From positions 1,780,207 to 1,844,206 of the forward strand of contig NZ_CP031222.1 in the NCBI RefSeq assembly GCF_003351745.1: a DNA stretch of 64,000 nt, given 5' to 3'. Shown piece after piece: positions 9,615 to 18,693 of the stretch. Within the stretch, counting starts at the first letter, position 1. Every line of letters starts with the position of its first letter. The translations under genes were made by a program, and so were the position numbers. This DNA comes from Aquirhabdus parva (GTDB taxonomy: Bacteria; Pseudomonadota; Gammaproteobacteria; Pseudomonadales; Moraxellaceae). Under the pieces are notes generated by a model, which did no database searches, was not told where the DNA came from, and was given only the letters and a program-made list of their open reading frames with translations.

Positions 9615-9896
9615 CTAGTCGATGAGTAGATGCTGAAGTTGCAGTAGTAAACCTGCACCCCCTAGATACAGTGCCCCAACACCCAATGCTAGAGGATTGG
9701 TCAATGCTGTAGATTTGGTGTTAGCTCCGATTGCATTAATCGCAGTCAAACCAGCCACTGCTAGCGCGTTGATGCCGATATCAACTTGTTTGACAACATT
9801 AAGGCTAACTGGATAAACGACAGGTAGTTTAATTCCCAAAAGACCACCTGATACTTGATCGATTTCTTGTACATTAAGTTCGCGAAGTGTTGACAT
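9615..9896 (-). CDS. Orphan double-glycine-leader peptide, microcin/class II bacteriocin-like
   Basis: The product is about 93 residues when started at the ATG with GGTGA at a 5-base spacing; an in-frame ATG lies four codons upstream. It begins with a textbook double-glycine leader, MSTLRELNVQEIDQVSGG, of the type cleaved by peptidase-containing ABC exporters. The mature part would be about 75 residues, without cysteine, and consists of two hydrophobic Ala/Gly/Leu-rich stretches (INALAVAGLTAINAIG and LGVGALYLGGAGLLLQL) as in pore-forming class IIb-like peptides. No PCAT exporter, HlyD partner or immunity gene lies nearby, so export would need machinery elsewhere. It has its own downstream terminator. 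The toxin role is inferred. Confidence 0.72.
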   Translation of the reverse strand: MSTLRELNVQEIDQVSGGLLGIKLPVVYPVSLNVVKQVDIGINALAVAGLTAINAIGANTKSTALTNPLALGVGALYLGGAGLLLQLQHLLID

Positions 9897-9982
9897 TTCA
9901 TTCACCATTATTAATTAAACTTATATGGAAAAACAGGATTATCATTACGAAACACAGTCACTACATTATTACAATTTAGCGT

Positions 9983-10014
9983 TTCATTGCTCTCACAGGG
10001 ATGAGAGCAATGAA
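9983..10014. repeat. 13-bp perfect inverted repeat sharing its stem with 37749-37781
   Basis: The arms TTCATTGCTCTCA (9983-9995) and its complement (10002-10014) enclose a 6-base loop. The core TTGCTCTCA/TGAGAGCAA recurs in the hairpin downstream of fadH. There is no T tract, so it may be a dispersed repeat or an RNA hairpin rather than a terminator. Confidence 0.6.
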
Positions 10015-10458
10015 CCAACAGTACGCTTTATCTATAGAATATTCAATATCAAAATAATGCTTAATTGAGACATAATATACATTTTATAAAAGTGATATTT
10101 TTAGATAAAAATATAATATATTAATTATTCAATGATTTATGGTATACCAAATGATCAATTCACCTTTGCGAACAATCACTGCGGGTAATAAGGTGCAAAT
10201 GCTTACGTAAGATGATATTTTGGCTTACAACATCTTCTTTTTGTTGAGCATTTGGATAAAAGTTGATGTATTAAATATATTCTGCTTATAAATACATTAT
10301 CGATTCTAAATGTGTGCTATATGATTGTTTAAGTTAACATTTATTGGGTATATTTCTTATCGGGTAGTCATTTATTATTATTTTAATTATTTCTTATAAA
10401 ATATTTGTTTAATGTGAATGAAAAATTGTGGATGATTGCCTGATAGTGGCATCGAAGA

Positions 10459-10499
10459 AAGTTGGCGTGAATATTTCTGATGAATTTCCACGCCAACTT
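10459..10499 (-). terminator. Stem-loop downstream of thrC
   Basis: An 11-bp perfect inverted repeat (10459-10469 with 10489-10499) lies 8 bp past the thrC stop. The following T tract on the minus strand is weak (ACTTTCTTC), so it could be an inefficient terminator or a 3'-end stabilising hairpin. Confidence 0.55.
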
Positions 10500-10507
10500 G
10501 TGAGATT

Positions 10508-11968
10508 TTATAGCCCAGTATGTTGAGCTATAAACGCTTTCATATCATCAACATTTGATGTCATGACTTTGACGCGTTGCGGCAATGCTTCAATATTTTC
10601 AAATCCTGCAGGACGCTCAGCATCACGACCTAATGCTTCTTGGATTGTCTCATTAAATTTTGCAGCAAGAGCCGTTTCGAGCACAATCATCGGTACATTT
10701 TGTTCGATATGCTCAAGCGCAACTTTGATACCATCTGCAGTATGCGTATCAATTGTAATGCCGTAATTCTGCTCAACCTGACGGATCGTGTTTAAACGAT
10801 CGCTATGTGTAGATTTGCCGGATTGAAAACCAAATGCTGCGATTTTTTTGAATTCATCCCCATCACTGCCCGTTTGACCAGATAGGTCGAAGCCACCTTC
10901 AGTCTCTACTTTACGGAAAAGTGCGGCAACCCGCACAGCATCGCGATCAAGTAGATCGTAAATAAAACGTTCAAAATTTGATGCTTTTGAGATATCCATG
11001 GAGGGACTTGATGTATGCCAAGTTTCAGCTGACTTGCGCACGCGGTAGATGCCTGTACGGAAGAACTCATCAAGCACATCATTTTCATTGGTTGCGACAA
11101 CAAGCTTTGCGATCGGTAGTCCCATCATACGCGCAATATGGCCCGCACAAATATTGCCAAAATTTCCCGAAGGAACGGTGAACGATACTTTTTCAGTATT
11201 TTGGGTTGTTGCTCGCAAATAACCACGGAAATAATAAATAACTTGAGCAATGACACGTGCCCAGTTTATCGAATTGACCGTCCCGATTTTTTGCTTTGCT
11301 TTATAGGTTAAATCATTTGATACGGCCTTGACCATGTCTTGACAATCATCAAAAACGCCTTCAACCGCAATGTTGAAAATATTGTCATCCAATAAGCTAA
11401 ACATTTGCGCCGTTTGAAAAGCACTCATTTTTTTATGGGGGGATAACATAAATACGCGAACCCCTTTTTTGCCACGCATAGCATATTCTGCTGCGCTACC
11501 GGTATCCCCAGATGTCGCTCCAAGAATGTTCAGCTCTTCATGTTGTTTACTGAGCGTGTACTCAAACAAATTACCGAGTAACTGCATAGCCATATCTTTG
11601 AATGCCAAGGTGGGGCCATTCGATAGGGCTTGTAGAATCAGTTTACGGCCGGATTGGTCCTCAAGGATGCGAAGTGGTGTGATTTCAGATGCGTTTTCAC
11701 CTGCACGCGCATTTTTATATACTTCAGCCGTATAGGTTTTTGTTACTAAAGCTTTGATGTCATCTTCGGGAATGTCGGTAATAAATTTCTTGAGTACTTC
11801 AAAAGCCAGATCAGCATAAGAGAGCCCGCGCCAAGCATTTAGCTCATCATGACTCACTTGTGGGTAGACTTCAGGCAAGTAGAGACCGCCATCTGGCGCT
11901 AAACCACCTAAAAGGATTTCTGAAAAATTTTGAGCTGCGGTATAGCCGCGAGTTGAAACGTATTGCAT
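10508..11968 (-). CDS. thrC: Threonine synthase
   Basis: ThrC is the PLP enzyme that converts O-phosphohomoserine to threonine, the last step of threonine biosynthesis. The 486-residue size and opening MQYVSTRGYTAAQNFSEILLGGLAPDGGLY fit the long class found in Proteobacteria. The PLP lysine is in GPTLAFKDMAMQLLG and the phosphate-binding ATSGDTGSAA follows; VPSGNFGNICAGHIARMMGLPI is also diagnostic. The start lacks an obvious ribosome binding site but the N-terminus matches the family. No hom or thrB gene lies nearby. Confidence 0.97.
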   Translation of the reverse strand: MQYVSTRGYTAAQNFSEILLGGLAPDGGLYLPEVYPQVSHDELNAWRGLSYADLAFEVLKKFITDIPEDDIKALVTKTYTAEVYKNARAGENASEITPLRILEDQSGRKLILQALSNGPTLAFKDMAMQLLGNLFEYTLSKQHEELNILGATSGDTGSAAEYAMRGKKGVRVFMLSPHKKMSAFQTAQMFSLLDDNIFNIAVEGVFDDCQDMVKAVSNDLTYKAKQKIGTVNSINWARVIAQVIYYFRGYLRATTQNTEKVSFTVPSGNFGNICAGHIARMMGLPIAKLVVATNENDVLDEFFRTGIYRVRKSAETWHTSSPSMDISKASNFERFIYDLLDRDAVRVAALFRKVETEGGFDLSGQTGSDGDEFKKIAAFGFQSGKSTHSDRLNTIRQVEQNYGITIDTHTADGIKVALEHIEQNVPMIVLETALAAKFNETIQEALGRDAERPAGFENIEALPQRVKVMTSNVDDMKAFIAQHTGL

Positions 11969-12067
11969 AAGAGATATGGAATAGTGGCTGTTATTGACCG
12001 CAGATTATCGGCTATTCCAGCGCCTTTAGTCGAGTAAAATCTGTAGCTAATCTCCGCGCACCCGACT

Positions 12068-12664
12068 CTAGAAAGGTTTTATTGCCAAACGTTCAAGAAG
12101 TTTCGCCTTTACTTGAGCCCATTCATCATCAATGATGCTGAAATAAACGGTATCCCGCTGAAAATCATTTTGGACACACTTGTGTTTACGTAATATCCCT
12201 TCACGGATGGCTCCGAGTCGTTCAATCGCCTTCTGTGAACGTAGATTACGTAAGTCAGTTTTTAGTTCAACACGGCGCATCTGCATCTGTTCAAACGCAT
12301 ATTGAAGCAACAAAAATTTGGCCTCAGTATTAACCATTGTCCGCTGGGCTATTGATGCTAACCATGTATAACCGATTTCAATAACATGATCACGGGGACG
12401 TATATCAAGGTATCGAGTACTTCCAACGATTTGATTTGAAAATCTATTAATAATGATAAAAGGGATTTGCTCACCTTGTGCAAGAAGGCGATGTGCAGAC
12501 TGAATCCAGCTATGCACATCGTTTAAATCTGTAAAGCAAGATCTGGGTAAATACAACCAATCTTCATGCTTTTGTCCGATGCTCAATAACGCATGTGCAT
12601 GAGCCAGAGTTAATGGCTCAAGACGTATGTATTGACCTTCAAGTGCAATGATATTGGGTGACAT
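12068..12664 (-). CDS. RimJ/RimL-type GNAT acetyltransferase
   Basis: This 198-residue protein resembles the ribosomal-protein N-acetyltransferase-like GNATs. It begins with LEGQYIRLEPLTLAHAHALL, and has GSTRYLDIRPRDHVIEIGYTWL and AFEQMQMRRVELKTDLRNLRSQKAIERLGAIREGILRKH, the usual RVELKTDxRNxxSQxAIExLGAxxEGxLRxH motif. The C-terminus keeps the DTVYFSIIDDEW signature. It probably acetylates a small molecule or a protein N-terminus. It is 27 bp downstream of the KAS III gene and may share its transcript. Confidence 0.88.
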   Translation of the reverse strand: MSPNIIALEGQYIRLEPLTLAHAHALLSIGQKHEDWLYLPRSCFTDLNDVHSWIQSAHRLLAQGEQIPFIIINRFSNQIVGSTRYLDIRPRDHVIEIGYTWLASIAQRTMVNTEAKFLLLQYAFEQMQMRRVELKTDLRNLRSQKAIERLGAIREGILRKHKCVQNDFQRDTVYFSIIDDEWAQVKAKLLERLAIKPF

Positions 12665-12691
12665 ACTACTCTTTGACTACAAAGTATGAGG

Positions 12692-13837
12692 TTAGTTCAC
12701 TTTTTTGACGATGACAGAGCCGATTGAATAGCCTGCACCAAAAGAACAGATCACACCAACATCCCCTATCGCAAAATCTTGAGAATTTCTGTGGAAAGCA
12801 ATGATTGAGCCCGCAGAACTGGTGTTGGCAAACTCATCCAGAATAATCGGAGCGAGATCTGCGCCATGCTCTATATCTTCAGTGGCTTCGGCCGCGGATT
12901 CTTTGCCGAGGATCATTTTTAGAATAAATTTATTCATGGTGCCGTTAGCTTGATGCAACCAGAAACGACGTACTTGATGCACATTAAGGCCATTCGCAGC
13001 GACATGGTCAGTAATCATTTGTGCGACGAGTGGAGAAACTTCACGGAATACCCGACGACCATCCTGACGGAATAATTTATCAGGTTGACCAATACCAGAT
13101 TCATCGCCACGATTTAAGAATCCAAAGTTATTGCGAATGGCATTAGAAAACTGTGTAAACAGTTTGGTACTGATGATTTCAAAACCTGGCTTAGAATCCG
13201 TTTCTTCGACGATAACCGCTGTACAAACATCACCAAAGATGAAATGACTATCACGTGTACTAAAGTTATTGTGCCCTGATGTGATTTCGGGGTTGACCAT
13301 CAGCACACGTTTTGCTGAACCGGCTTTAATTGCATTTGCCGCTTGCTCTAAGCCGAATGTTGCAGCACTACATGCAACGTTCATATCGAACCCGAAGCCA
13401 TGTGTCATTCCTAGCGCGCCTTGGACTTCTATTGCAATCGCAGGATATGCACGTTGCATATTTGAACAAGCCACCAAGACCATATCGATGTCATTTGCTG
13501 TTAAATTTGCTGCTTTCAGCGCTTCATTAGCAGCGACAACGGCAATTTCAGCTTGAATAGAAATCTCATCATCTGGACGCTCTGGGATGATGGGCGCGAG
13601 GCGACGAGGATCGAGTACCCCTTCTTTATTCATGACATAACGAGCCTTAACACCTGACGCTTTTTCAATAAATTCAGCCGAGGTACTGAGTTTTGCCGCA
13701 ATTGTGCCCGCTGCAATTTCCGCTGCATGTTCAGCATTATAAAGTTCAACGTGTGTATTTAGACTTGTAGCAAGCTCTTCATTACTAATCGAAAATGGCG
13801 GTATGTACAATCCTGTACCTGTAATGCGAATACTCAT
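12692..13837 (-). CDS. Beta-ketoacyl-ACP synthase III family enzyme (long form)
   Basis: KAS III enzymes condense an acyl-CoA with malonyl-ACP to prime fatty acid or related synthesis. The catalytic triad is visible as Cys156 ([10 protein letters not shown]), His295 (LHQAN) and Asn338 (ANTSSAGS). At 381 residues it is longer than housekeeping FabH (about 320), with an expanded N-terminal region around residues 30-95, similar to the longer KAS III homologues known from Pseudomonas. No fatty-acid synthesis genes flank it, so a shunt from beta-oxidation products or a specialised acyl product are both possible. The start has no rival in frame nearby. Confidence 0.85.
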   Translation of the reverse strand: MSIRITGTGLYIPPFSISNEELATSLNTHVELYNAEHAAEIAAGTIAAKLSTSAEFIEKASGVKARYVMNKEGVLDPRRLAPIIPERPDDEISIQAEIAVVAANEALKAANLTANDIDMVLVACSNMQRAYPAIAIEVQGALGMTHGFGFDMNVACSAATFGLEQAANAIKAGSAKRVLMVNPEITSGHNNFSTRDSHFIFGDVCTAVIVEETDSKPGFEIISTKLFTQFSNAIRNNFGFLNRGDESGIGQPDKLFRQDGRRVFREVSPLVAQMITDHVAANGLNVHQVRRFWLHQANGTMNKFILKMILGKESAAEATEDIEHGADLAPIILDEFANTSSAGSIIAFHRNSQDFAIGDVGVICSFGAGYSIGSVIVKKVN

Positions 13838-13908
13838 ATCAACCTCGTCATCAAACCATTTAAAAGATAAACTTAATGTTTTTGTAAAAAACTATTTCAA
13901 AAAAGAGA

Positions 13909-16900
13909 TCAGCTAGTTTCAACTGCTTGCCAGAGTTTGTCCAGTCTCGTTGGTGACACGGGCGTTCTCGTTTTCATAGGCTGGGCAAATAATGAAATGC
14001 GTAGCTCTTCCAATAACCAGCGATATTCTGACAATTTTGTTTCACTATCACGACCCTGTATTCTTGCCATCAGTGGGCGCAATGTTTTAACAGCATCAGT
14101 ATCTTTGCTTAAGCTGTTTGAAAGGCGCTCTATACGCATGGCAAGTGCTTTTAAATAGCGAGGATACTGTCGCCAGTGTTCATTATCGATACGATACACA
14201 AAATCATTCAAGTGCAATGCATCCAATTGATCTTCTATATCGTCCATATTAATGCCAAAAATTGTCTGATCGAGTGTCATCATTTTGCGACGTATCGCTT
14301 GCCACTCTACAAAAATCTCTGTCAATTCTTTAAGAACCTGTTGCCCAACGGATAAGAATTTTGCTTTGTTCTTAGTGATCATTACTGAAAATTCTTCACT
14401 TGTCAGTGGCAATTCCGCAAATGTCACATCCAGCGTGGCTCGAATCAGCATATTCTCAAGTTGCGTTTGATTGCCTAGAGGCGCAAAAGTTAATATTAAG
14501 GCTTTGGGCAGTTGTTTTTTAAGCTGCTTGGCTTGTTCTACAACTTGCAACGACAATAAGTGGAGTACGCCGCGTCTATGAGCTTCTCTTGCCGCTTTTT
14601 CATCAGTGAATATCTGAATCTTAATTTGGTCAGTTTTTTCATCGACAACCAATGCTTGAAATTGACTTACTTGTAGGCCAGATATTGTCCGATTACTTTC
14701 AAAATGGAAACGCTCAGGGAACGTGGTGATTAATCCATTTTTCTCGGTCTGATCGCTATTCTGATGGAGCGGTGATATGGTTAGTAATTTACATTTAGCT
14801 TGTAATTCAGGTAAGTCTCGGCCTTTTGCGACAACGTGTTTGCGTTCATTAATGACTTCAATCAAGGGGCGCAAGTACAGCGGGATGTTTGAGACCTCAA
14901 AACTACTTTGCTTAATATCCTGCATGTTTAGTACGCGGACTATTTCAGCGGTAATGCTTTGACCTGAATCCATATCAAGTCGATCATAGATTTCATCTGC
15001 GGTATCTGGAATAGGAACAAGTTTACGTCGCTGTTCTTTCGGCAATGACTTGAGCAATGCTTCAACTAACTCCAAACGCCAGCCTTGGATTCCCCATGAC
15101 AAAGCGTTCGCATTCAGCTGTGGCAAAGCTTGAACAGGAATCGTGACAATGGCGCCATCATCGTCTCCAGCTGGATCAAAAATGTAACGTGTAGGGAGAG
15201 TGAGCTTACCGACCTGCCATTTTTCAGGGAAATCATTGGTGTCAGGTACAGAGCCAGCTAAAATATCGGCTTCTGTTAAACATAAGAATTTAGGATTGGT
15301 TTTTTCAACCTCACCACGCCAATCTTCAAAAGCGCGACGACTAGCGATCGTTTCAGGCACTTTTGCTTGATAAAACTCAAACAGCGCTTCTTCGTCAACC
15401 AACAAATCACGACGCCGTAATTTATCTTCAACGCGCTGTACATCTTCAAGCATTTTTAAATTGTGCTTTAAGAATGGCGGCGTTATTCCCAGCTCCCCAG
15501 TAACTAGACCATCACGCAGAAATATCTCATGCGATTCTGTTTGATTAATTTTTTCGTAATTAATCAGTTGTCTGGCTTGAATGATCAAACCAAATAGTGA
15601 AATTTGGGCATAAGCATTGACGAGCCCTGGTTTTTTCGCCCAGTGCGGTTCGAAATAATGATACTTAAGCAACCCACGCGCTGCTGAAATAATCCATTCT
15701 GGCTCAATTTTGGCCAGTGTGCGCATAAATACTTGGCTAGTTTCTACAATTTCGAAAGACATGACCCATGCTGCATTGGCACGATTTAAAGTGCTGGCAG
15801 GAAAAATACGTGTCTTTTGCTGGCGTACTGCCATATATTCATTTTTTTGGTCCGTCTTTTGAGCAACAAAAGACAGCAAACCCGTGAGCAAAGCGCGGTG
15901 AAGGTTTTCATAGTTCGCTGGACGAACATATCCATCTTCATCTGGAGCTTCAATCACCTTAGCTTTGATCTTTTGATCAATCAGCTTATTAGTAGTTACC
16001 GTTTCATTGAATGAAAGCTTGAGCTGCTCTGCTAGTTCAAGAAGCTGCTTGTGTGTTTGCTTCCACTCTCGAATACGCAGCCAACTTAAATAATGCTGCT
16101 TTGCAAAGTTACGGCGTTGATTCTCAGTCAACTCCCCTTTTTGCTCAGCCAGCACTTTCCATAGTTTGGTATAGAACAAAAAATCCGAGTCTTTCTCTTT
16201 AAATAGCGCATGCTTTTGATCCGCTTGAGTTTGTTTGTCTGCGGGTCTTTCACGCGGGTCTTGCACCGATAATGCACTCACCACGATCAGTGTGTCATGC
16301 AAGACCCCAAAATGTGAACCTGCCAGAATCATACGAGATAAACGCGGATCAATTGGCATCTTGGCCATCTGCTGGCCAATAGTGGTGAGTGTCGTCTCAC
16401 CTTCATTCAGCGCACCAAGTTCTACCAGTAACTTTGTTCCATCGTTGACCAAGCGGTAATCTGGGGGCTCGATAAACTCAAACTCATCAAACGTTCCCAG
16501 ACCTAAGTTTGCCATTTGTAGAATAACGGAAGCTAAATTAGTCCGTCTAATCTCAGGTTCTGTAAACTCAGGACGTCCTAGAAAATCAGCCTCACTATAC
16601 AATCTGATGCAAACCCCTGCCGCAATACGCCCACAGCGACCTTTACGCTGATTTGCCGCCGCTTGGCTAATCGCTTCAATAGGTAAGCGCTGCACACGAG
16701 AGCGATAGGAATAACGCGAAATTCGTGCAAAACCTGAGTCAATGACATAGCGAATATTAGGAACCGTCAATGCCGTTTCGGCGACGTTTGTGGCTATGAT
16801 AATGCGCCGACCTTTGCCTGATGGATTAAAAATTCTTTGCTGTTCATTTAAGGCTAAACGTGCGAACAAAGGCAATATCTCGGTATGCTTTGGCCCATAA

Positions 16901-17895
16901 CGCGTGAGTGCCTCTTGCAACTCACGGATTTCAGATTCCGTACTGGCGAAAATAAGAATATCGGCTTGCTGAGGATTACCTTTGGTGGTGGCATCTTGAT
17001 AGCATTCTTCTACGGCTGCAACAACGGCTCGAGGAAGATTTTCTTCAAAATCATCGAATGCGTCATCATCACTGCCGCCCACCGCAAGCTCTGAAATTGG
17101 GCGATAACGAAGCTCAACAGGGAAACTTCGTCCTTCTACTGAAAAGATCGGCGCATCATTAAAATAACGACTAAAGCGATTCACATCCAATGTTGCAGAG
17201 GTAATAATCACTTTAAGGTCTGGACGTTTAGGCAGAATCTTGCGCACGTAGCCTAAGATGAAATCGATATTTAAGCTACGCTCATGCGCTTCATCGATAA
17301 TCAGCGTATCGTATTTGGTCAGAAAACGATCATGCGCCAGCTCTGCCAGTAGAATTCCATCGGTCATCAGACGAATAAAGGCATCGTTATCACCGGTTTC
17401 ATTAAAGCGAACTTTAAATCCGACAGATTTACCCAAAGGCTCACCAAGCTCTTCGGCAATGCGCTGCGAGACACTTCGTGCCGCTAAACGTCTGGGCTGA
17501 GTATGCCCAATGAGACCCGTTAGTCCCCTGCCAGCTAACAATGCAAGTTTAGGGAGCTGTGTTGTTTTTCCAGATCCAGTCTCACCTGCAACAATAATCA
17601 CCTGATTTTTTTGTATGGCTTCAACCAGCTCATCACCGGATTGACTCACGGGTAAATCTGGATTTAAGGTGATTTTAGGTAAGCGGCTATAGCGTGCTAA
17701 GACTTCGGTATTTGACTTTTTTAGTAACTCAGCATGACGCACTGCATCTTGATGTTTCCCTCGTAATAGCATCAATAAACGATGACGATCACGGGCCATA
17801 GGAAGATGACGGATTGCAGAAAAATCTGGCGTAGTAGATGTCTCAAACGAGTTTGTCGTGGGTTGCGTTATTGTTGTATTCATTTCAGCTGACAT
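13909..17895 (-). CDS. hrpA: ATP-dependent RNA helicase HrpA
   Basis: This is a DEAH-box RNA helicase of 1328 residues, close to the E. coli HrpA length of about 1300. The helicase core shows motif I GETGSGKTTQ, Ia TQPRRLAARS, II DEAHERS, III SAT, V ATNVAETALTVPNIRYVIDSG and VI QRKGRCGR, followed by winged-helix, ratchet, OB-fold and the long HrpA-specific C-terminal domain. HrpA acts on ribosomes and mRNA. The start ATG shares one base with the stop of the queD-like gene upstream (TAATG), implying translational coupling. An internal Met5 is an alternative start. Confidence 0.96.
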   Translation of the reverse strand: MSAEMNTTITQPTTNSFETSTTPDFSAIRHLPMARDRHRLLMLLRGKHQDAVRHAELLKKSNTEVLARYSRLPKITLNPDLPVSQSGDELVEAIQKNQVIIVAGETGSGKTTQLPKLALLAGRGLTGLIGHTQPRRLAARSVSQRIAEELGEPLGKSVGFKVRFNETGDNDAFIRLMTDGILLAELAHDRFLTKYDTLIIDEAHERSLNIDFILGYVRKILPKRPDLKVIITSATLDVNRFSRYFNDAPIFSVEGRSFPVELRYRPISELAVGGSDDDAFDDFEENLPRAVVAAVEECYQDATTKGNPQQADILIFASTESEIRELQEALTRYGPKHTEILPLFARLALNEQQRIFNPSGKGRRIIIATNVAETALTVPNIRYVIDSGFARISRYSYRSRVQRLPIEAISQAAANQRKGRCGRIAAGVCIRLYSEADFLGRPEFTEPEIRRTNLASVILQMANLGLGTFDEFEFIEPPDYRLVNDGTKLLVELGALNEGETTLTTIGQQMAKMPIDPRLSRMILAGSHFGVLHDTLIVVSALSVQDPRERPADKQTQADQKHALFKEKDSDFLFYTKLWKVLAEQKGELTENQRRNFAKQHYLSWLRIREWKQTHKQLLELAEQLKLSFNETVTTNKLIDQKIKAKVIEAPDEDGYVRPANYENLHRALLTGLLSFVAQKTDQKNEYMAVRQQKTRIFPASTLNRANAAWVMSFEIVETSQVFMRTLAKIEPEWIISAARGLLKYHYFEPHWAKKPGLVNAYAQISLFGLIIQARQLINYEKINQTESHEIFLRDGLVTGELGITPPFLKHNLKMLEDVQRVEDKLRRRDLLVDEEALFEFYQAKVPETIASRRAFEDWRGEVEKTNPKFLCLTEADILAGSVPDTNDFPEKWQVGKLTLPTRYIFDPAGDDDGAIVTIPVQALPQLNANALSWGIQGWRLELVEALLKSLPKEQRRKLVPIPDTADEIYDRLDMDSGQSITAEIVRVLNMQDIKQSSFEVSNIPLYLRPLIEVINERKHVVAKGRDLPELQAKCKLLTISPLHQNSDQTEKNGLITTFPERFHFESNRTISGLQVSQFQALVVDEKTDQIKIQIFTDEKAAREAHRRGVLHLLSLQVVEQAKQLKKQLPKALILTFAPLGNQTQLENMLIRATLDVTFAELPLTSEEFSVMITKNKAKFLSVGQQVLKELTEIFVEWQAIRRKMMTLDQTIFGINMDDIEDQLDALHLNDFVYRIDNEHWRQYPRYLKALAMRIERLSNSLSKDTDAVKTLRPLMARIQGRDSETKLSEYRWLLEELRISLFAQPMKTRTPVSPTRLDKLWQAVETS

Positions 17896-18497
17896 TAACC
17901 ATCTACTCTTACACTATGCTCAACCAATGGGTTTTCAAATGTAAGACCTTGCTTCATTTTTTCAAACATTTGCGGGTCTGCCCACTCAATTTGCACTTGT
18001 TCAGAGAATTCAAAATCCTGTAGCTTGAGCAAACCCATTTGTTCATTTTCCACGTCTGCGCGAAAACATTGGGCATAGCCAGTAGCAGTTTCGTGAACAA
18101 TCACTGAATGGACCGTCACATCGCCTTCACCATTATGCGTAATAGTCTGACGCAAAATGGTATCGGCTAAAAAGAAGAAGAATCTTGAGAATTGCTCAGC
18201 CGAAGGAGAAACCGGTAGCGATATCCAACGTGCACTATATTGCTTACATGATGCGATATATCCCTCATCATCCTGATTCCAAAAACAAATGGCGTGATCG
18301 AAGCTATCAATGATGTCGCGAATCTGGCCTTTTAATAATCCAAAGTCATAGACCATTTGTCCATGATCCAATCGATGTGCCTCTAGGATCAATTCCACCT
18401 GATAACTATGCCCGTGGATTGACCGGCGGCAACGATCACTGGTGCAATTACGCACGATATGAGCGTTTTCAAATTTAAATAACTTGCGAATCAACAT
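17895..18497 (-). CDS. 6-carboxytetrahydropterin/6-pyruvoyltetrahydropterin synthase family protein (QueD-like)
   Basis: The product is 200 residues, longer than the usual 120-140 of QueD. The zinc histidines are present: AHIVRNCTSDRCRRSIHGHSYQVEL contains the first His and the HGH pair, and the catalytic Cys is likely in the CTSDRC segment. VYDFGLLKGQIRDIIDSFDHAICF provides the Asp-His pair and VIVHETATGYAQC the pterin-binding Glu. QueD makes 6-carboxytetrahydropterin for queuosine; the extended branch may have a diverged role. It is coupled to hrpA by a one-base stop/start overlap. No other queuosine genes are in the window. Confidence 0.85.
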   Translation of the reverse strand: MLIRKLFKFENAHIVRNCTSDRCRRSIHGHSYQVELILEAHRLDHGQMVYDFGLLKGQIRDIIDSFDHAICFWNQDDEGYIASCKQYSARWISLPVSPSAEQFSRFFFFLADTILRQTITHNGEGDVTVHSVIVHETATGYAQCFRADVENEQMGLLKLQDFEFSEQVQIEWADPQMFEKMKQGLTFENPLVEHSVRVDG

Positions 18498-18693
18498 AAT
18501 CTTTTACAGCTTAAATTTTGAGGGTCATACGATTAGAGAATAGGAATGCGACTGATATAACAATGTTCAAAGGCAGCGCCATGAGGTTGATTATACGTCC
18601 TTCAGAACACTTTACGAAGAGGCCGATTAGATTAAGTGATGCGATGTCGTAACCATACAGAAAAATCCATAGACTGGGCTGGTGTATTGACAA

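Larger units (their letters stand above)
9897..10507. other. A+T-rich intergenic region of about 600 bp
   Basis: No open frame with a ribosome binding site was found. The stretch holds two notable inverted repeats, listed separately (9983-10014 and 10459-10499). Otherwise it is very A+T-rich, and the promoter of the small peptide gene must lie at its left end. Confidence 0.5.

Noticed and set aside
18511-18693. 60-residue minus-strand frame between gspK and the queD-like gene
   Set aside because: No ribosome binding site, composition of A+T-rich noncoding DNA, and no recognisable motif.
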